DNA of 64,000 nucleotides, from contig CATVYJ010000001.1 in NCBI GenBank assembly GCA_958348245.1, positions 186,001 through 250,000 of the forward strand, written 5' to 3'. Below, in pieces: positions 60,347-64,000 of the stretch. Source of the DNA: an uncultured Veillonellaceae bacterium. GTDB lineage: Bacteria; Bacillota; Negativicutes; Veillonellales; Dialisteraceae. Every line of letters begins with the position of its first letter. Positions within the stretch are counted from its first letter, which is position 1. The position numbers and the translations under genes were made by a program. A model generated the notes under the pieces. It did not search any database. It saw nothing but the letters and a program-made list of their open reading frames with translations, and was not told the DNA's origin.

Positions 60347-61591
60347 TCATTCCTGATTCAGATAATCCTGCTGTTCCTGCGTGAGCGCGTCAATGCGGTA
60401 TCCCATGGAATGAAGTTTGATTTCCGCAACGCGCTGATCGAGTTCCCTGGGCAGGAGGTACAGATGCGCCTGAAGTTCGCCTGCATGATCGCAGAGATAC
60501 TCCGCAGCGAGGGCCTGCATGGCAAAGGACAGGTCCATGATTTCGGCCGGATGACCGTCTCCGGCAGCCAGATTGACGAGGCGACCTTCAGCCATGAGGT
60601 ATACGGTTTTCCCGTTGGGCAGGACATAGCCTTCGATGTTCTTTCTCGCTTCATAATGGGAGGTGCAGATGCGGTCCAGATCTTTTTTGCTCACTTCTAC
60701 ATCAAAGTGGCCTGCATTGGCGCAGATGGCCCCGTTTTTCATTTTCAGGAAATGCCGTTCCACGACGATGTTGATGTCGCCCGTGACAGTGAGGAAAATA
60801 TCGCCAAGGGGCGCCGCGTCGTCCATCGGCATGACGTCAAATCCGTCAAACACCGCTTCTACGGCCTTGATGGGATCCACTTCGGTGACGATAACGTGCG
60901 CGCCAAGGCCCTTGGCCCGCATGGCGCAGCCTTTGCCGCACCAGCCATATCCGGCGATGACCACCGTTTTGCCCGTGACGGTAAGATTGGTGCTGCGGAT
61001 GATGCCGTCCCACGCGGACTGGCCCGTGCCATACCGGTTGTCAAAGAGGTATTTGCAGTAAGAATCGTTCACGGCGATCATGGGGAACGCCAGACGTCCG
61101 TTCTTTTCCAGATTTTTCAGGCGGTGAATGCCTGTCGTGGTTTCTTCCGATCCGCCGATAAGACGTTCTTTTGCGTCCGTCCGCGTGGTGTGAAGCAGAT
61201 TGACCAGGTCGCCCCCGTCGTCAATAATGATATGCGGTTTGTGATCCAGCGCCTTGTTGAGGAACTGCATGTATTCTTCATCTGTGCATCCGTGCCAGGC
61301 GTAAACAGTCACACCCTGACTGACCAGCCCTGCCGCGATGGGATCCTGCGTGGAAAGCGGGTTGCTTCCCGTGACGATCACGTCTGCGCCGGCTGCTTTC
61401 AGAGTCAGCGCCAGATACGCCGTCTTCGCTTCAAGATGGATGGACATGACGATGGTCTTACCCTTGAACACCTGTTTTTGAATGAAATCTTCCCGGAGCG
61501 CATTCAGCGCGGGCATGAAATTTTCTACCCAGCGGATGCGCTGCATGCCTTCTTCTGCAAGGGACAGGTCCCGGATCATGGAATCACTCAT
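60347..61591 (-). CDS. ahcY: Adenosylhomocysteinase
   Basis: Splits S-adenosylhomocysteine into adenosine and homocysteine, an NAD-bound reaction. The 414-residue protein has GSNPLSTQDPIAAGL, DDGGDLV, the NAD-binding GYGWCGKGCAMRAKGLGA and the C-terminal SMGYRID segment. This is the shorter form lacking the insert seen in many eukaryotic and proteobacterial enzymes. AAGGAG lies 8 nt before ATG 61591; its start overlaps the mtnA end by 8 nt. mtaD follows 8 nt downstream. Confidence 0.95.
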   Translation of the reverse strand: MSDSMIRDLSLAEEGMQRIRWVENFMPALNALREDFIQKQVFKGKTIVMSIHLEAKTAYLALTLKAAGADVIVTGSNPLSTQDPIAAGLVSQGVTVYAWHGCTDEEYMQFLNKALDHKPHIIIDDGGDLVNLLHTTRTDAKERLIGGSEETTTGIHRLKNLEKNGRLAFPMIAVNDSYCKYLFDNRYGTGQSAWDGIIRSTNLTVTGKTVVIAGYGWCGKGCAMRAKGLGAHVIVTEVDPIKAVEAVFDGFDVMPMDDAAPLGDIFLTVTGDINIVVERHFLKMKNGAICANAGHFDVEVSKKDLDRICTSHYEARKNIEGYVLPNGKTVYLMAEGRLVNLAAGDGHPAEIMDLSFAMQALAAEYLCDHAGELQAHLYLLPRELDQRVAEIKLHSMGYRIDALTQEQQDYLNQE

Positions 61592-62645
61592 GAGATAAAC
61601 TCCTTTCGTATTGCGCAATGCTGTCTTCAAAGGGCGCGGTAAGGACGCCCCGTTCTGTAATAATGCCTGCAATCAGCGCTGCCGGCGTTACGTCAAAAGC
61701 CGGATTACAGACCGACACGGCGCGCGGCGCGGTGTATACGCCGCCGAACCGGCGCACTTCATCCCCATCCCGCTCCTCAATGACGATTTCATCCCCGCTT
61801 CGAATGGAAAAATCAAAGGTGGAAAACGGCGCGGCGATATAGAATGGGATATGATGATACGCCGCCAGCACGGCGAGGCCGTATGTGCCGATTTTATTGG
61901 CCGTATCCCCGTTGGAGGCGATGCGGTCCGCGCCCACGATGACCGCATCGATAGGCCGGTTCCTCATGACAGCAGCGGCCATATTGTCGGTGATGAGGCA
62001 GCAGGGAATGCGGTCTTCCACCAATTCTGCCGCGGTGAGCCGCGCTCCCTGCAGAAGAGGACGGGTTTCATCCGCATAGGCGCAGGCCAGCTGGCCCCGT
62101 GCGGCAAGCGTGGCGATGACGCCGAAAGCGGTGCCGATTCCCGCCGTGGCAAGCGCCCCTGTGTTGCAGTGCGTAAGGATAGACAGATGAGTGCGCCCCT
62201 CAAAGAGAGACGCGCCGTTTTCTCCGATGCGGCGGCACGTTTCCACATCCTCCGCCTCGATGGCTCTGGCCCGGATCAGAAGCTGTTCTTCCGCATTTTC
62301 CTGTGGAGAGTCGGAAAAAACGGCTTCCATCTGCCGCACGGCCCAGGACAGATTGACCGCCGTAGGCCGCGCCTCTTTCAGCCGGCGGCAGAGAGCAAGG
62401 AAATGTTCTGCGACAGAGTCCTTCCCCCCTTCCGCTTTCCGCGCTTCCCGGAAGGCCAGCACACAGGCATAGGCCGCCGCCACTCCGATGGCGGGAGCGC
62501 CGCGCACGGCAAGGATGCGAATGGCATCCGCCACTTCATCCGAAGTCTTGCAGCAGAGCCAGGACAGCTGCTCGGGAAGTTTCGTCTGATCGAGAAGACG
62601 GAGCGCTTCTCCTTCCCATACAAGCGAACGAAGCGGAGCGGTCAT
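61584..62645 (-). CDS. mtnA: S-methyl-5-thioribose-1-phosphate isomerase
   Basis: Isomerises methylthioribose-1-phosphate to methylthioribulose-1-phosphate. The 353-residue eIF2B-like protein has RGAPAIGVAAAYA, the catalytic cysteine in LTHCNTGALATAG and the aspartate in GADRIASNGDTANKIGT. GGAGG stands 7–8 nt before ATG 62645. The 4-nt overlap with mtnP places it directly after the enzyme that makes its substrate. No mtnB, mtnC, mtnW or mtnK is in the window. Confidence 0.95.
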   Translation of the reverse strand: MTAPLRSLVWEGEALRLLDQTKLPEQLSWLCCKTSDEVADAIRILAVRGAPAIGVAAAYACVLAFREARKAEGGKDSVAEHFLALCRRLKEARPTAVNLSWAVRQMEAVFSDSPQENAEEQLLIRARAIEAEDVETCRRIGENGASLFEGRTHLSILTHCNTGALATAGIGTAFGVIATLAARGQLACAYADETRPLLQGARLTAAELVEDRIPCCLITDNMAAAVMRNRPIDAVIVGADRIASNGDTANKIGTYGLAVLAAYHHIPFYIAAPFSTFDFSIRSGDEIVIEERDGDEVRRFGGVYTAPRAVSVCNPAFDVTPAALIAGIITERGVLTAPFEDSIAQYERSLSHE

Positions 62646-63436
62646 ATCTGAAATCCTCCGAAGTCCTTCGCCGCGTGGCGGCAAGCGCAGTCTGTATCCG
62701 GATCGTACGAGCCGGACAGGATGGTGATGATTTTCCGGAAACTTGCCACATTCTGCTGCATGCAGTCGATGACTTCCTTATGCGTCAGTTCCGTGGGAGA
62801 AATCCCGGCAGCAAAATTGGTGACCATGGAAATGGTAGCATAGCAGATTTCCGCCTCCCTTGCCAGCTGGCATTCAGGCGCGTTCGTCATGCCTACCACA
62901 TCGGCGCCCCACAGGCGGAACGCCCGGATTTCCGCAGGCGTTTCAAAGCGGGGGCCCTCTGTGCAGATATAGGTTCCTTCGGGATGAATTGTTACGCCGG
63001 CTTCTTTTCCCGCTGCCAGAATGGCCTTCCGCAGAGTCGGACAATACGGATGCGTCATGTCCAGGTGCGCTACGCCATAGCGCTCGCCGTCAAAAAATGT
63101 ACCGATGCGGGACTTTGTCATGTCGATAAACTGATCCACCAGTACGAGATCGCCCGGTTTATAGTCAGGATTGAGAGAGCCGACCGCCGTCGTGGAAACT
63201 ACCGCACCCACGTCCAGCATTTTCAGCGCGTAGATGTTGGCACGGTAATTGATCTTATGCGGCGGAATCGTATGGTGCACCCCGTGCCGGGCGAGGAAAA
63301 TAATTTCCTTCGCTCCGAAGAACCCCGACTCATAGCTGGCCAGGCCGTAGGGCGTCTCCAGCGTGTGGGACGAAATATTCTGCAGAATCCCCGGGTCATA
63401 AACGCCGGTGCCTCCGATAAATGCGAGACGGCTCAT
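62642..63436 (-). CDS. mtnP: S-methyl-5'-thioadenosine phosphorylase
   Basis: Splits methylthioadenosine by phosphorolysis into adenine and methylthioribose-1-phosphate. The 264-residue protein has AFIGGTGVYD at the start, ARHGVHHTIPPHKINYRANI, the TEGPRFETPAEI and VVGMTNAPE segments with the substrate-specifying residues, and FAAGIS. ATG 63436 has AAGGAG about 8–10 nt upstream. Related purine nucleoside phosphorylases are an alternative, but mtnA directly follows with a 4-nt overlap. Confidence 0.93.
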   Translation of the reverse strand: MSRLAFIGGTGVYDPGILQNISSHTLETPYGLASYESGFFGAKEIIFLARHGVHHTIPPHKINYRANIYALKMLDVGAVVSTTAVGSLNPDYKPGDLVLVDQFIDMTKSRIGTFFDGERYGVAHLDMTHPYCPTLRKAILAAGKEAGVTIHPEGTYICTEGPRFETPAEIRAFRLWGADVVGMTNAPECQLAREAEICYATISMVTNFAAGISPTELTHKEVIDCMQQNVASFRKIITILSGSYDPDTDCACRHAAKDFGGFQI

Positions 63437-63437
63437 A

Positions 63438-64000
63438 TTACTGGACTCCTTTCCTGTATTCATCAAACCATTTTTTCAGGACTTCCCGCCGGATGTCATA
63501 CCGCTTTCCACAGTAATGGCACACAATCTCAACAGATGGATCGCGCAGCAGTTCCTCCTGCTCTGCCGCCGGCAGTGTCGTCAGCGTACTGCGGATACGC
63601 TCCTCCGAACAGGTGCAGCGGAAAATAAGCGGCCCCTCTTCCAGCAGTTCAAAACGGCCTTCTTTGAGAAGAGCTTCCAGCGATCGTTCTGACGAAGACG
63701 GAGCCGCCAGATCCCATCGGTTCATATCGCAGAAACAGGAAGCGAAACGCTTCATATCCCCTTCCGGCATGAGCTGTGCCAGGAATCCTGCGGAGCGGGT
63801 CACATTGCCCGCTTCATCCATGCGGAGGGCCAGCGAGACCGCCGACAGGGTCTGCTCGGATGTATTGAGATATTCCGTGAGCCCGGCGGAAATATCGCCC
63901 CTGGACAGGTTCACCGCACTGGTATACGGCATTTTCAGAAGGGAATAACGGGTCACAAAAAGCTGTCCGGCCGCGCTCGCCAGCGCCGCTTCGCCGGCGG
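63438..64000 (-). CDS. hslO: Hsp33 redox-regulated chaperone (5'-truncated by window edge)
   Basis: A cytosolic chaperone activated by oxidation. The frame is open to the last base of the window, so the N-terminus lies outside. Visible are the C-terminal part of the folding domain (SAVNLSRGDISAGLTEYLNTSEQ, written as two blocks LSRGDISAGLTEYL and NTSEQ), the linker and the zinc switch with CTC and CHYC cysteine pairs. All four cysteines are kept. Its stop is 1 nt before the mtnP start region, so it probably heads the mtnP–mtnA–ahcY–mtaD transcript. Confidence 0.93.
   Translation of the reverse strand, partial: AGEAALASAAGQLFVTRYSLLKMPYTSAVNLSRGDISAGLTEYLNTSEQTLSAVSLALRMDEAGNVTRSAGFLAQLMPEGDMKRFASCFCDMNRWDLAAPSSSERSLEALLKEGRFELLEEGPLIFRCTCSEERIRSTLTTLPAAEQEELLRDPSVEIVCHYCGKRYDIRREVLKKWFDEYRKGVQ

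Noticed and set aside
58878..60356. Plus-strand open frame of 492 codons
   Set aside because: It is antisense to mtaD, crosses the mtaD terminator and has a low-complexity, histidine/arginine-rich translation typical of a shadow.
1..64000. CRISPR array, prophage or insertion sequence
   Set aside because: No regularly spaced repeats, no cas, capsid, portal or transposase genes were seen; the only recombinase is solitary.

Overview
The window reads as a gene-dense bacterial chromosome segment of fairly high G+C. Almost every gene has a recognisable household function and the operons are tightly packed, with many 1–17 nt overlaps. Gene content and order (obgE–yhbY–proB–proA–nadD–yqeK–LCP–rsfS, ftsE–ftsX–M23–S41, efp–asp23–nusB, lexA facing a small LysM gene, long-form HPF, DUF5693 next to csaB) point to a Firmicute. 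My inference is the diderm class Negativicutes (Veillonella/Dialister/Selenomonas relatives); the genus cannot be fixed from sequence reading alone. No rRNA, CRISPR array, insertion sequence or prophage was seen. One tRNA gene, tRNA-Pro(GGG), is present.

Layout, left to right. 1–3.9 kb: end of homoserine dehydrogenase, thrB, tRNA-Pro, htpX, ndk and a PduO-type cobalamin adenosyltransferase. 4.0–9.7 kb: peptidase U32, mutS2 and two convergent unknown genes. 9.8–16.3 kb: a seven-gene operon for late cobalamin synthesis (cobU, cobQ, cbiB, cobS, pduX, cobD, cobC), preceded by a leader with mutually exclusive hairpins. 16.4–24.1 kb: M24 peptidase, efp, two Asp23-type genes and nusB; then ispA, tlyA, nadK, argR and recN. 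24.1–27.0 kb: dapB–asd–dapA (lysine/diaminopimelate). 27.1–34.9 kb: a triple zinc-ribbon protein, radA, a YacL-type PIN/TRAM membrane protein, a fused ispDF, gltX, an amino-acid ABC permease/ATPase pair and a cold-shock gene. 35–44.4 kb: hpf, secA, prfB with its programmed frameshift, DUF5693, csaB and a split transketolase. 44.6–48.6 kb: ftsEX with an M23 peptidase and an S41 protease, a likely cell-division hydrolase-control module. 48.7–56.2 kb: the obgE to cvfB ribosome-assembly, proline and NAD operon, which includes an unlabelled 60-residue membrane protein. 56.2–57.4 kb: lexA and a YneA-like gene, divergent over three LexA-type boxes. 57.4–59.0 kb: a solitary tyrosine recombinase and about 600 bp of AT-rich non-coding DNA. 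59.0–64.0 kb, minus strand: hsp33, mtnP, mtnA, ahcY and mtaD (chaperone plus recycling of methylthioadenosine and S-adenosylhomocysteine).

The strongest candidate for something not routinely described is at 58.45–59.05 kb. Directly upstream of the tyrosine recombinase lies a perfect 14-bp inverted repeat around a 7-bp asymmetric core. That is the architecture of a dif/loxP-type crossover site, and the arms resemble Firmicute dif half-sites. Together they could form a self-contained recombinase-plus-site module. The SOS module beside it, the small membrane gene between proA and nadD, the triple zinc-ribbon gene with its operator-like palindrome, and the cob-operon leader are secondary points of interest.
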